Source of the DNA: Calliopum simillimum | Taxonomy: Eukaryota; Arthropoda; Insecta; Diptera; Lauxaniidae | NCBI GenBank assembly: GCA_951812925.1 | Contig: OX638372.1 | Location: 45,630,245 to 45,694,244, forward strand | Length of the DNA stretch: 64,000 nt | Direction: 5' to 3' | Part shown: in pieces, positions 11,117 to 23,010 of the stretch | Layout: every line of letters begins with the position of its first letter | How positions within the stretch are numbered: the stretch's first letter is position 1 | The notes under the pieces: generated by a model | Seen by the model: only the letters and a program-made list of their open reading frames with translations | What the model was told of the DNA's origin: nothing | Database searches by the model: none | Translations under genes and position numbers: made by a program

Positions 11117-12087
11117 CACACTGGTGGGAAAATCAAAAAAGCTGGTCAAAATTCGAAAAATAAAGTTTTTGTTTTTGCACTTTTAACTGTCGGTAATGGT
11201 AGAATATTATCCAATTTGCTCGTTTCAGTGGTCAGATAGACCTCTGTGCTTAAAAAACTCTTCCCGTTTGAGTTTGAAGTTCACCTATTCTTTCGAAGAA
11301 ATTTTAATTTTTTTTTTAATATAAAGCGTCTCAGTAAAGAAGTGAAAAAAAAACTTCTGTTCATATTTTTGCAATGTAACGAAATGAAGTCTCTCAGTGA
11401 AAATTTATTGAATATGTTTCTCAAATCCTAAGCGTTTTATCTCTTTCACAGTTATATGTATATGTATATAAACAAAAAAATTTTTGAAGTGGTTTTTAAC
11501 ATGATACATTTACAGCATCCACGGCTATCCGTCTAGTTTCTACATGCATCTTATTCAGGGTACATTTTTCTACAAACCTATAAAAAAATTTGCTGCCCGG
11601 AGGTGCCCGCGAGAAAATTATTATGACTTTTGTAAAGTATTTCATTTTCGTAAAAATTGTTCCAAGAAACAAAACTTTTGTAGATAAAGGTGCTGTTCAG
11701 CATATTTTGACCGAAATTTTGGATGTGCTATTTTGGGTTACAAAAATTAATATCATATTTGGAATCAGCAACCTCAAATTCCACAATAACTTACTTCTTA
11801 TTGATTGAAATATGTAGTTTTGCACTATACAGTTCGTCATTGTGGATCCGCCATTTTATATTTCGTAAACTAGATTTCAGATTTATTATAAAAAACATCT
11901 GAAACTCACGTGTACGTACGTTTTTGGTGGTAATAAGTGCAGCTTAGCAGTATTTGGTCCACCATTTTGGATCCGCCATTTTGTTTTTTTAAAAATGGAT
12001 TTCGGATTCGTAATCAGCATCATCAAAAACCCCTTAATACCGACATTCAGAATTTTGGCCAGCTTTTTCGATTTTCCGACCACTGTG
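11117..12087. mobile_element. 971-bp element with about 36-bp terminal inverted repeats
   Basis: The left end starts CACACTGGTGGGAAAATC and continues AAAAAAGCTGG; the right end read on the opposite strand starts CACAGTGGTCGGAAAATC and continues GAAAAAGCTGG. The repeats agree over about 36 bp with a few mismatches. No clear target duplication was found. The interior holds two 'atccgccatttt' stretches (11848, 11971) and no coding capacity. The superfamily is unassigned. Confidence 0.65.
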
Positions 12088-13551
12088 CGGCAACGCAAAG
12101 ACTGTCTGAATTCAATACGGTGTGTCTAAATTCACTTCCTATTTCTTCGACGGCAAAAAATCGGCTGGCAGCTGTGTGTCAAAAACAGCTGATAATAATA
12201 GAATATTTTTATAAAACACTTTAACCTATTTTAACGCAGGGTTCCATTTCTAACAGAAATATTGCGAAATGGATCTTTTCACTCTAAAGACTACTTATTA
12301 TATTTTGGATTAAAAATACCAAATAACTCAAATCTTGAAAATTCATGTGCATCTGCAATTTAAAAAAAAATTTTGGTGAATTTTCTCGTTTATAGCATGA
12401 TTTTTGATTTTAAAACGCAACAAAAACAACTTATTTGACATTCATAGAAATTTCTGAATTTCAGTTTTTCTAGGATTTCTAAGTTTCACAAGTTATTTGG
12501 TATGAGTTGTTTTACATTAAGCGATATCTATACCCTTAGTGTTAAGCTAACGAATTCTTAATTTTTCCAAGAAAAAACAGCTAAATAAAATAAAAGCTGT
12601 TTCACATTAATTAGAAAACTTTTCCAATATTCACTGATAATAAGAAATATTCAGTAGAAGAAAAAAATTCAAGAAACAAAAATCAAAGTTGCCTAAATTT
12701 AATAACTTTGTGGCGGTTGCTTGGGTGATTTGTGGGCAAATGTTTTTTTGTAATAAAAAATAGAAAACAGCTATTGGCCTAAAAAGTAAAACATAAAAAA
12801 CTTTAGGTAAGTTTTAAAAGCATTAGTGAAATTAAAATTTCATAGGAGTTATAGAAAAAATGTTTTCACATAAAGCTCATAAAGCCTATAAAACATTAAA
12901 GAGTTATAAAATTTTATGCTTTTTCATTAAGCAAATTATTGATTAAACCATATAAAGTCCTTTTAAAACTAAAGATAGAATTAATGCACCATTTATTATG
13001 CTTACATACACACACTTAGGTTTACATACATACTTACATCTATCAGACTTAGTATAAAATAAAGCTGCGTCTCGTAATTTTCCGAGCCATTGCACACATA
13101 ATTGAAAAATCCGCATGTAATCCGCATGTAATCCGCATGTAATTCCTGCATGTCCTTGTAATCTAACAACGCCATAAACATAAGAAAACTGTTGTCGTCC
13201 AGCAAAAGTAGTGATGTGAAGTTTTTTTTTTGATGTAGCTAGCCACCCTAAAGTTGCTTGCTGGTCACAAATGTTTGACAGCGCGCGTTGTCAGTTGAAA
13301 TGTTCTCGAGCATATTGTTATCACAAATCTATGCGCTACAACTACAAACAAAGAAGCAAGTGGACAATGGAGAAAACTACTGCACAATATGGAAAGGAAC
13401 AAAGCTGCAAATGTTTTAACCCAGTGAGAATCAACTTGATATGAAATCATCATTCCTCATGTGATTGTGGTATTGGACAATGAAAACTGAAAAACTTCGA
13501 AGCCATGAGTATTCGTATTATTGATAACAATTATGTATTATGGGTAATTAT
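12088..13551. other. AT-rich intergenic; small GCATGTAATCC tandem
   Basis: No gene or complete transposon was recognised. A short 11-bp tandem, about three copies of atccgcatgta, lies at about 13110-13145. Open frames here are short and lie over this tandem or simple sequence. Confidence 0.45.
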
Positions 13552-14735
13552 GGGTCGATTTTTTATAAAGCAAAATAGAAGCATCCCGAAACCGACTCAA
13601 AAGTAAGAGGGACTCTTAAAAACGATATCTGCATCATTTTTCTTTTTCATTCCGAGAAAAATCAATGGAGCACTTATTGATTCTATTGAAGGCCAGCAAA
13701 ATGCTAAGTTTACTTTAAACTAAGGCGTCAAAAAAAAAAAATTCGTATGATGTAAAATGCTTAGAATCTTTCAAAGAATTAGTGTAAATTTTTTCAGAAT
13801 TTTTGGAATTTGGTTTTCTTTTTATTTTTTTGACCAAGTTTTTAAAAATTATAAGATAGCTCACAAAATTCTGAAAAAATTCACACGCATTTTTTGGTCA
13901 ATTCTAAGCATTTTTTGCTGTATACAATTTTTTCGTTAGATGACTTGCTTCAGAGTAAAAAATAATTTTTCCGACCTCCTTATTGAAAAACGTAAAAAAT
14001 TGATTTTTGGAAACGAATATTGTCTATACCCCGAATAAAAAAAATTATTTTTTTAGTTTTTGGAGCAGATGATGATTTACATTATTAGCTACCAACAATG
14101 AAAATACATTGATGGTCGGAGCTTACTGTTCAGTGTTTTTGAGTAAAACAACAATAAAAACACAAAAAACAAGGCAAAAATACACATAAATAAAAAAAGC
14201 AAAAAAAATTTATCGGAAGGCTGGCTTGCGTTACTAGTTTCGGGACCCACCACAGGTCAAAATTGACTATATCAGGGCAAATCCTCATCAGACGCTTTGC
14301 CGACATCTTATAGAATTCTGCAAGCATACTTTATTTAACTTTTAGCATAGATTAAACGAGAATCACAGCTACAAGAAAAACACAGCACATACAAAAATTC
14401 GAATTTCTTTGTTTTTTCCCTTTATATGCATTGCCCTGCCGTTGTGAGTCATCGATACTATACTATTTTGCTTGATTTTTAAACGTCAAAATTATTGTAA
14501 AAACATAATCTTTATTTCTAAAGCACTCTTTGGTATCCATTTTCTAATTAAAAAAAAAATTATTACCAAAAAACATGTTTTTTTTGGCCAAAATAGGCCT
14601 TCAGTAGAATCAAAAGTGCTCCATTGGTTTTTCTCAAAATGAAAAAAAAAAAAAAAAAAAAAATTATGCAAATGTCGTTTTTAAGAGTCCCTCTAACTTT
14701 TGAGTTGGTTTCGGGATTTATCTAAATTTCGACCC
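13552..14735. mobile_element. Fold-back element with arms of about 150 bp
   Basis: The left arm (13552-13700) and right arm (14585-14735) are imperfect inverted copies: GGGTCGATTT at the left end matches AAATTTCGACCC at the right; 'cccgaaaccgactcaaaagt' and 'agagggactcttaaaaacga' on the left match 'gagttggtttcggga' and 'tcgtttttaagagtccctct' on the right. The spacer is AT-rich and noncoding. The right arm contains a long poly(A) at 14642-14663. No target duplication was identified. Confidence 0.7.
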
Positions 14736-15451
14736 GGTCTAATGTACATATGTGTTTCAAAATTTTCAAATTTTTATTTTTGAATCTTAAGATGTGCAAC
14801 GCAAAAATCTGAATTTCATCTCAATAGCTTTTTTTGACTAATTCAGGGTCGCTGATTCCGAATCTGGCAATCGTTTTTTCCTACCACGTCTGAGATCTGA
14901 GCTATCCTTGATTTGAAATGCAGAAAAGACTATTTTGAAACAGTTATCGAGATCAAATTCATATTGCTTTCCCCTCGATTTGTTGCACTGTGTAATTATT
15001 TCTAATCATTCACATGTCTTTGTTCTTGAGAAAATTGGAATTTTAGTCAGAAAACAAAAATCAAGTAACGTAGAGCGGAAGTGACATTACTGTCCCTATC
15101 GAATAAAAAATTCACACAAATTTTAAAACAAACGTAGAGTTTTTATGATCCCGTATTCTGTGGGACAATCCCGCATTTACTGTTTTAGTCCCGCAGGGAT
15201 TTTTCGTCCCAGAAAGTCTCGGAATCACGTATCTATGTCCCAATTGTCTTGCATTTGCTTACAATAGATAAAAATAATTTAATTCTCTTGTTTTTTTTCG
15301 GTTCTTTCGAGGTCGGTTCTGAACAAAAATACTACTAATTTCAGCCTCTTCGTCTAATCTTTTTTGCTAAACGGTATTGGAAATTACGAAAAACTAGTGT
15401 CATAATGTCATTACTGTTACTTTATGTATGTCGGTCTGCACAAGACATATT
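14736..15451. other. Intergenic, no feature recognised
   Basis: AT-rich sequence with a C/G-richer patch (15145-15240) in which 'atcccgc' and 'gtcccgca' recur. No gene was seen. Confidence 0.4.
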
Positions 15452-15558
15452 GGGGGTTATCGTGAATCAAGATTCCCGGGGAATTTTCTTAAACTGCAAT
15501 AGAGAATGCACAGCAGTCTGCGAAAATTCCCCGGGAATCTTGATTCACGATAACCCCC
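15452..15558. repeat. 107-bp hairpin with perfect 37-bp arms
   Basis: Bases 15452-15488 (starting GGGGGTTATCGTGAATC) are the exact reverse complement of 15522-15558, with a 33-base spacer. The arms are not low complexity and include the palindromic core TTCCCCGGGAA. Such perfect arms suggest a young palindromic MITE or a functional fold-back. A short open frame over it is a shadow of the palindrome. Confidence 0.9.
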
Positions 15559-16029
15559 ATTGAAATATATTATATAGTAGTATATTTGTTTACTCACACA
15601 TTTCACACTTAAGAGATTTCGTTTTGACACTGAAGTACACTGCCTTGCTTTATAAGTGGCAAAAGATCTGATTCTCACATTGACTTCAGTGTACTGTATT
15701 TTATGCAAACAAATTTTTCAGGTCAATATAAAATGTGCGAGTATAAAAACAAAAGTAAAATTAATGATATGGTAATACATGCAAGTTCCAACGCATTGGC
15801 AACCCAAAATTTTCATAGCTTTTATACATCTTCATGAGAGAGAAAAAGAGTGCGCGTAGGCAAAAAAGAGGCACAAGAAGAGAGCGGGAAACTAATTTCA
15901 TCACTAAACTGAACTGAAACAAATCAAACAAAACAGGTCTGTGCAGCATTTATTTTTTCTTCTTTCATATCAAGGTAATGACAAGATATTTGCACGTGAC
16001 ATTGAACTAAAGTATTGTTTTTATATTAA
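15559..16029. other. Intergenic, no feature recognised
   Basis: AT-rich. A weak inverted pair 'acactgaagtacactg' / 'cttcagtgtactgta' is present at 15627-15700; otherwise nothing was recognised. Confidence 0.4.
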
Positions 16030-16380
16030 CATGCAAGACAAAAATTTGTCCTTCCTTTTTTACTATGTTAGAAATGGAGCACGACATTGAACTGTACACT
16101 ATTAGAAAGGTATTTGTGTGTAGATGTGCACAAAGTTAAAATTATTTTAATATTTTGTCCTTAAGCCAGGTAAAATTCAATGCAAATTTTTCAATATTAA
16201 CAACGACAAAATACGCGGTCACACAGAACTGAAAAGAGGTACAGCACAAAGAGAAAGATTAAAAGCTGACTGACAAGTCCCTACTTGATGCTTTTTGTTT
16301 TCGTTTCGTTTCACATTGTACCAGGGATGATAGATAAGCATTTTTATTTTGTACCAAATAGCAAAAAATCTATATATAAA
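16030..16380. repeat. Dispersed repeat, copy related to 60895-61410
   Basis: The 16040-16145 portion ('atgttagaaatggagcacga', 'tgtagatgtgcacaaagtta') is repeated in reverse orientation at 61310-61410 beside IR-4. Both copies then share 'agccagg' and a junction CAGGGATGATA followed by 'gtaccaaatagc'. It appears to be a transposon with partly different internal sequence in each copy. Confidence 0.6.
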
Positions 16381-16499
16381 TAGGCAAACGAAATCGGTTC
16401 AGTCCCTGTTTCTATACCTAAATCTCAATCGATTTGCTTGATTTTTTTTCTGTTGGAAAGGTTGTGAAGAGGAGCAGTGCATAGGACTATATTTTTTTT

Positions 16500-17190
16500 T
16501 AAAAAGGGCGGTGCCACGCCCCTAAATAAAAAAATGCTCTCACAGCTAAACCGCTACATCGATTTTAACGAAATTTGGTATGGAAATAGGGCTAGCACTA
16601 AGGAACGATAATATGACCATTATGTTTTTCAGTGGGCGGTGCCACGCCCCTACATGAAAAAACGTTCTCACGGCTAAACCGCTGCATCGATTTCAACGAA
16701 ATTTGATATGACGATAAGGTTAGCACTAAGGAACGATGATATGAACATTATGTTTTTCAGTGGGCGGTGCCACGCCTCTAAATGGAAAAAACGCTCTCAC
16801 GGCTAAACCGCTGCATCGGTTTCAACTAAATTTGGTATGAAGATAGGATTGGCACTAAGAAACGATAACATGACCATTATGTTTTCAGTGGGTAGTGCCA
16901 CGCCCCTAAATGGAAAAAACGCTCTCATGGCGAAAATACTGCATACAATTTTTATGAAATTTGGTATAGATATAGAGTTAGCACTATATAGTACGATAGC
17001 ATGATTGATTTTTATGAATTTTGGTATAGAAAGATATCAAAAACTGTTTGCTCTTTAGTAGGAGGCACACGCCTCTAAATGGAAAGTGCGATATTGCAAC
17101 TTAGCTGCTGCACAAATGCAGATTACCCGAACCCTAAGGAAGAATAGTAAAAGCTTTTTGTGTTTTACCGACCAAAGAAGGGTATAAAAA
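16500..17190. repeat. Tandem array of about 128-bp 'gggcggtgccacgcccc' units
   Basis: Unit starts are at about 16506, 16634, 16762 and 16890, with a degenerate fifth near 17050. Each unit carries 'gggcggtgccacgcc', then 'taaaccgctgcatcga', 'aacgaaatttg' and 'agcactaaggaacgat'. The array ends in 'gaccaaagaagggtataaaa', a tail typical of fly repeat families of this kind. Noncoding. Confidence 0.8.
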
Positions 17191-18770
17191 CTTTTTCCTT
17201 TATTTTATAGTCAAATCGAAATGGTCGAATTTCGGCCACAAGGCGAACGCTAGTGTACTTAAACAGTCCAGAAAGTACCAACATTTTTTAATACATTTGT
17301 GGTCAAATAAAAAGCGTTCGATAATTGAGATGAGGTTAAGGCACTGCTGATTTTCCTATTGATTTCTATGATAGTATTTCCGACAAGTGTTGTGGTGCTG
17401 ATCAAATGGAGGAATCTATTTACATCTTCTATGCTGTATTCACCTACTATGAAACTTCTGTGGATACTTCTTGAACACATGGACGTGATCTATGTTTTAC
17501 TATTGTTAGTTGGTGGGAATACGTCTTCTTAATAGAACTGACATTGTTTATTCTTTCATCTATCTGGCGAGAAGGAATGTATCAACTGCGTGTGATATAT
17601 TTTTCATATGCTTCCTGAGCACCCACGAATGATAGGTATAGTCAAGAAGTTCGCCGAGAACGCCTTTCAGGAATAGGGTTGGTAGCTCACGTTGCATCTT
17701 ATTTTTGAAAATTGGATCAGTATTTTCAGAGTTATTAATTTTGATCAGGTTACAAGCACAAATACTTGTATGTGCGGAGTTCAGATAAGAAGTTTTAATG
17801 AGACAACGTAAGATACCCTTCTTTTTTTGTTGAAATCAATAGTCCTAAGTCTTTTGAGTCAAACGGCATGCTTCGTTAAATGGGAACCTTGTCATTTTAA
17901 GTAGATAGTTTTCATAGATCTAATTAAAGCAGAAAATAAATAAATCAAACAAAAACTGAAATGATCACTGATATGCCAATTCCAAATCCAGTTTAAGAAT
18001 TGCTGCATCTTGCATGGTTTTTGAGATATCCTTACTTAATTTGCTAAATCCACGATTTTTTTGCTTTTTGAAACGTTATCACAACACAAAATTATTTTAA
18101 GCTATGTGGCGGTTTTTTTCTTCAAAACTCAATTTTAATTTTGTTGATATCTCGTTTTTCATCTGAAATATCGATCACTTGAATAACGAAAAAATGTGAT
18201 TTTTGCACTTTTTCAACTTTCAAGGTTGTGATATTTTGAGAAAAAAAGATATCCGTATAATTTAAATGGCGATTTAAAGAGACAGACTTTTACAATCAAA
18301 GCACATTTCATAGCTGAAATTTACTTGGTGTTGTTATATCTATTGAAAAAACGAAAAAATTTATTTTTAGTGGAATAAGGACTATTGATTTCTGTAAAAA
18401 AAAATATCTTATTCGAACACCGTGAGTTGTGCAGACAAGTCTGGCGCACATCCGAAACGGACACAAAAGACTGAAAAATTTGGACGAATTAAATTTTGAT
18501 ATGGTTTGAGAAATATTTTAAAAATTTTCTTCAAGGCTTATCATACATAAAATCCTGAAAGCTCCGCTCTCTGCCCTTTGAAGCATAAAGGATAACTTGG
18601 AGCATAGACCTGATAAAGAAAAATGGTTGCCAAATCGGAAAATTTTCATTTATCTCACCTATACGATTTCGTAGTAGAAAAATGTAAGTACTTCTCAACT
18701 GAAATTTCCTGAATATTCATAACTTTGACGGTTCATTTAGGACATTTTGAAATGACATAATGCAACAGAC
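17191..18770. other. Intergenic, no feature recognised
   Basis: AT-rich, with scattered short open frames that show no protein signature. No inverted or tandem structure stood out. Confidence 0.4.
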
Positions 18771-18773
18771 TTA

Positions 18774-18900
18774 GGGCCGTTTTCACAATGTCCAGTTAAA
18801 ATTTAACTTTCAGGTAAATAAAAATTTTGTATGAAATTTAATGTCAAAGTGCCAGTTAAAGTTTCAGTTAAGGCTTAACTGAACATTGTGAAAACGACCC
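18774..18900. mobile_element. 127-bp MITE with TTA target duplication
   Basis: The ends GGGCCGTTTTCACAATGT and ACATTGTGAAAACGACCC are inverted repeats with one mismatch, continuing into 'cagttaa' and 'ttaactg'. TTA flanks both sides (18771-18773, 18901-18903). A 3-bp TTA duplication with GG-starting TIRs fits the PIF/Harbinger type. Noncoding. Confidence 0.78.
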
Positions 18901-18903
18901 TTA

Positions 18904-20480
18904 GTGAAATATGAAAACTGTCCAAAAGAAATATTTCTGCAAAAGACTATAAAATAAATACCCACATCATAATCGTAAGAAGATCAACAGAATATCATAT
19001 CTCGCGCAGTCAGCAATGGAAGTAGAAAAAATTAAGTTAAATTACTCTATTTTCAACTGGGATTATATTTTTTTCCAATGTTTTTGCAAGAAATACTAAA
19101 GCATGTTACTATTACTGACAGTATTTGTACTACAAAAAAGACACTACATACCATTTCTCTGAACTTTGCGCATGTTTTCAGATTTTGATCAAAATCTTAA
19201 AAATAATCGAACATTTATATTTTCTCCACCACGAAAGCGTAAAATGTAGAAAAATCAGAAATATTTTGATTTCTTTTATTATTATCTTAAAGTTGTTTTG
19301 AAAGTGCCAAACTAAAATCCTGTCACACTAAACTTATACTTTTAAGAATTCATTGCTCGCGCAAATGTGCATTTCGAAAAGACTATTTCTTTATTGTTAA
19401 ATATCATATCTCACAAAACTATCTGGTACTTAACTTAAATTTTATTTCATTATCCTTTTTGGTCCCTTATCAATTGTGGCTTTTATTTTGCCCATGATAT
19501 ATATATGTAAAAAGGAGCTTAGTTCATCGCCGCTTAACTAAATACCACAATCTGAAGTTTATTTTCTTATAGTTTTAGTTTTCTGCAACATATCCTTTTC
19601 TCTTGATCCTTTTTTCATTATAAATTGTTGGGTTTGCAATTCTTGGCGTGATAACTTTATTGTTTTTATATTTTTTTTATGTTACTGTTGTTGCTGTTGT
19701 TGCTATGTTTTTTTTATTAGATATTTTGATTTTATTTTTGTCATCATCCTTGTGTTGCATGCATCCCGGACGACGACACAAACGGAAACGTATAAATGTT
19801 TGTCTGCAGCACAGCAGTAAAAATAAGGAAAAAGGATATCATCGATTTATTCATCGTTAGTAATGAAGCTGTTTAAGGCTGGAAAATTGTTTTGATTGCC
19901 TGCTAGCTGAATGATTGCGGTTCGATTTGAACGACCGACCGTACGTTCGCTCGCTCGTTTATACATAGGTCCTGCTTACTTCTTTTCGTTTCAGTTTGTC
20001 TATCCAGCACTTGCCTGCAGGATTTATATTTTTTGGTATGATAAGAAATCATGTGGTGGTGTTACTACTGGCTGGCTGTTTGACTGTTTTGGCATACTTG
20101 TGCATCTTTATTTTTATTGTCGTACTGAAAATTGTCTTCGTTGCTTTAGTCCTCTGTTGGTTGCTTTCTTACCAATATACCATAATCTTGAAATTTCTTG
20201 ATTTTTCTTTATTTTGCTCGTAAAAGGCTTAAGTCAATAGGAGACAGTGGAGCAATATTGGATTATAACGAATTGTGCATGCGTTGTATTTTTTGTTGCA
20301 TTTTCTTTGAGAATTTCAAACGACCTTGGTATTATTCGATTTTTTTACTACTTGCAGTTATTTTTTGACTTATTTAAATACAGTCTCTATTTTAATATCT
20401 TTTTTGAACTGCTCGATGCTTTCCGACATATTCGATAACTTTTTTACTTTAATCGACTTTTCTTGTATTTACCGTCAAAA
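18904..20480. other. AT-rich intergenic, no gene recognised
   Basis: Contains T-rich and 'ttgttgctgttgttgc' simple sequence near 19687-19704 and 'cgaccgaccgtacgttcgctcgctcg' near 19931-19956. Open frames at 19648-20438 are T-rich, hydrophobic by composition and unsupported. Confidence 0.4.
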
Positions 20481-20693
20481 GGGGTAATTTTATCAACTGG
20501 GGGTGACTTTAAACTTCATAAAAACGAAGATCAAAATCGAAATATTATTATCTCAAAAGCTAGGTATCGATGTGTAATAGGACAATCACCTAACAAATTA
20601 CAAATCGAAGCCTAGTCTTTGGGATGATAATATTTCGATTTTAATCCTTTTTCCCTGAAGGTTAAAGTCTTCCGCGGTTGTTAAAATCACCTC
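20481..20693. mobile_element. 213-bp fold-back MITE
   Basis: The left half (GGGGTAATTTTATCAAC ... GATCAAAATCGAAATATTAT) is an imperfect reverse copy of the right half (ATAATATTTCGATTTTAATC ... GTTGTTAAAATCACCTC) across nearly the whole element. No convincing target duplication. Confidence 0.7.
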
Positions 20694-20926
20694 TGTCGAC
20701 GATATTTTTAACACCTTTTAATAGATGTAGTTTTCAAAACTTGTTTTTACTGGCATTATTCGAAAGTTTTCAGGGATTTGAGGAACTTTTTAAATTTTTT
20801 GTACTTGAAAAATTTGGTTTTATATTGATGTCTTTTTCAATGCGTTTCGATATTTTAATTTTTATAGATATTTTGATGCTACTTTTACAATCTTTGCAAA
20901 TATTTCTTGATTTTAACTAAACTTTT

Positions 20927-22066
20927 ATAGCCCAGAAAAATAAGAATTTTTCTGCGAAATAATTCCAAGTGAATTTTTTTTCACCGGCGTTATCTTTATT
21001 TATGCATGATAAATAAAGTGTGAAAAGTCCATTGCAAAGTCGTGTGCGCATAAAAAGTTATTAAGGCTCAAAGGTCGCTAAAATCAGTTTTTTGCAAATA
21101 TCTCGCTAATGCTAACTTTTATAGAAAAATGTTGGTCTCCAATTTTGTAGCACAAGAAATTTCCTACAAAAGTACGTTAAAAGTATTTGCGTACGACTTC
21201 TAGTTTAGGAGATCAGCCAATTTAAAAAGTTATTAACAGTTATGATATGAAATACTACCTATGAGTTCATATTAAAATATCTTACTTTTTAAATTGCAAT
21301 AACTCTACAAAAAATAAGCGATAAGTGTACACATAGAAGTAACCGTTTAGAAGATATTCCAAAAAAACCCTTAAAATGCCAAAAAAATGGTTTCTATTGA
21401 ATATCTTCTAAACGGTTACTTCTATGTGTACACTTATCGCTTATTTTTTGTAGATCTTGTATTTCTCTACAAATTTGGTCCTATTACTTTTTATCGTAGT
21501 ACTTATCAATTCGCATATATCCTTAAAAAACCAGTAATTTCGAAGCCTTAACGGTTATTCAAGAATATTTTTAAGGTCATGAGCCGTTTGAAAAAAAGAA
21601 TTTTGTACAGTACATAGAAAATTAAATTATCTTTCAAACGGCATTTTAATTTTGTTTATACAACTTCTCATTGAAGAGTTATTGCAATTTAAAAAGTAAG
21701 ATATTTTAATATGAACTCATAGGTAGTAAGTATTTCATATCATAACTGTTAACAACTTTTTAAATTGGGTGATCTCCTAAACTAGAAGTCGTACGCAAAT
21801 ACTTTTAACGTACTTTTGTAGGAAATTTCCTGTGCTACAAAATTGGAGACAAACATTTTTCTGTAAAAGTTAGCATTAGCGAGATATATGCAAAAAACTG
21901 ATTTTAGCGACCTTTGAGCCTTAATATATTTTTATGCGCACACGACTTTGCAATGGACTTTTCACAGTTTGTGTATCATGCATAAATAAAGACAATTCCG
22001 GTGAAAAATTTCCACTGGGAATTTTTTCGCACAGAAGCTCTTTTTTGTCTTATTTTCCTGGGCTAT
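20927..22066. mobile_element. 1.14-kb fold-back element with nested inner palindrome
   Basis: The outer ends ATAGCCCAGAAAAATAAGA and TCTTATTTTCCTGGGCTAT are inverted. Arms of about 380 bp (20927-21305 and 21680-22066) match almost continuously with scattered differences, for example 'ttgcgtacgacttctagttt' left against 'aaactagaagtcgtacgcaa' right. An inner palindrome sits between them. Noncoding; no clear target duplication. Confidence 0.87.
21306..21452. repeat. Inner palindrome with perfect 54-bp arms
   Basis: Bases 21306-21359 are the exact reverse complement of 21399-21452 with a 39-base spacer; the arms include 'aagtgtacacatagaagtaa'. This perfect palindrome sits inside the larger, imperfect fold-back, which may mean a later insertion or a recently corrected inner arm pair. 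Confidence 0.9.
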
Positions 22067-23010
22067 TTAAAAAAATGTAACATTTTATCAAGGAAGAGTG
22101 CAAAATTAAAAAAATGTTGCACCTCAAACAGGTAACTTTTTTTTAGGAAAGAAAATGCTATTATTCAATACTTTTTGAATTCCCTATACTTTTTGGTACT
22201 TTTCGAATTAGTATATATTTGCTTTTTTATTAATTTCTGTACTATGCGATACATTTCGACTTAAGACATTTCAATACTTACGGTAATTTTCTGATATTTT
22301 CGATGTTTGCTTTAGGACTGGTAGTTCCTTCGAATAAAAAACTTGAAAAACCAGATATTGTGATTTTTTCATATCAACTTAAACATGCGATACTTAGTTT
22401 TGCGATCTTTGCAGAGATATATAAAGGTTTTCAATGTTTGAATTGACTTATTCGATGTTTATTCAAAAATTTCCTTAAGAGCACACTATATTTGTTTTCG
22501 TTCCACTGTGCAAAGGGCACTCTATATGATTTCACTGCAATTTCGCTTTATTGCCGATATTTATCCTGGAAAATATTGCGGACATGTGCGAAGATTCTTC
22601 CTATTATTGCTTTACTCTGCTCTGTTGTTGTTGTTGTTATCAACTAAACCCATGAAAATTTCAGCCTGAGCATGAGCTCAACTCAACTAAATTTTCCGTT
22701 TATTGCTGGCAAAAATGCCAAAAGATAAAATTAATCAATTCCTTTTGTAATTTATATTAAAGTGGAACGCAGCCGCAGCCGCAGCGCCAATGAATGGTAG
22801 ATAGAGTTGCGAATGAAGATTATGGGAGAGTGTTGGTATATCTATTGTTGTTGTTGTTGTTGGTTATTATTGTTATTATTATTGAATATTGTTGCGCCAG
22901 CAATTTGAAAATGTTTATTCCATTCAAATCAACGTTAAACACCAATAAAATCGGATACACAAAAATTAAATGCATATGTATTTGGAGCATGTGTATTTGA
23001 ATGATTGCCC
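22067..23010. other. Intergenic with trinucleotide microsatellites
   Basis: (GTT)n tracts at about 22624-22640 and 22843-22863, a short GCAGCC run at about 22769-22785. No gene recognised. Confidence 0.5.

Noticed and set aside
13002..13205. 67-codon - strand frame over a GCATGTAATCC tandem
   Set aside because: No known motif; part of it encodes the tandem repeat itself.
15457..15708. 83-codon - strand frame
   Set aside because: It overlaps the perfect hairpin, whose two arms give related peptide pieces; a shadow of the palindrome.
16500..17190. A CRISPR-like array of repeats and spacers
   Set aside because: Whole units of about 128 bp are repeated, not short repeats with unique spacers, and the DNA is eukaryotic.
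19648..20920. Several T-rich open frames of 60-96 codons that look like membrane proteins
   Set aside because: Hydrophobicity follows from the T-rich composition (Phe/Leu codons); frames overlap each other and lack motifs or splice context.
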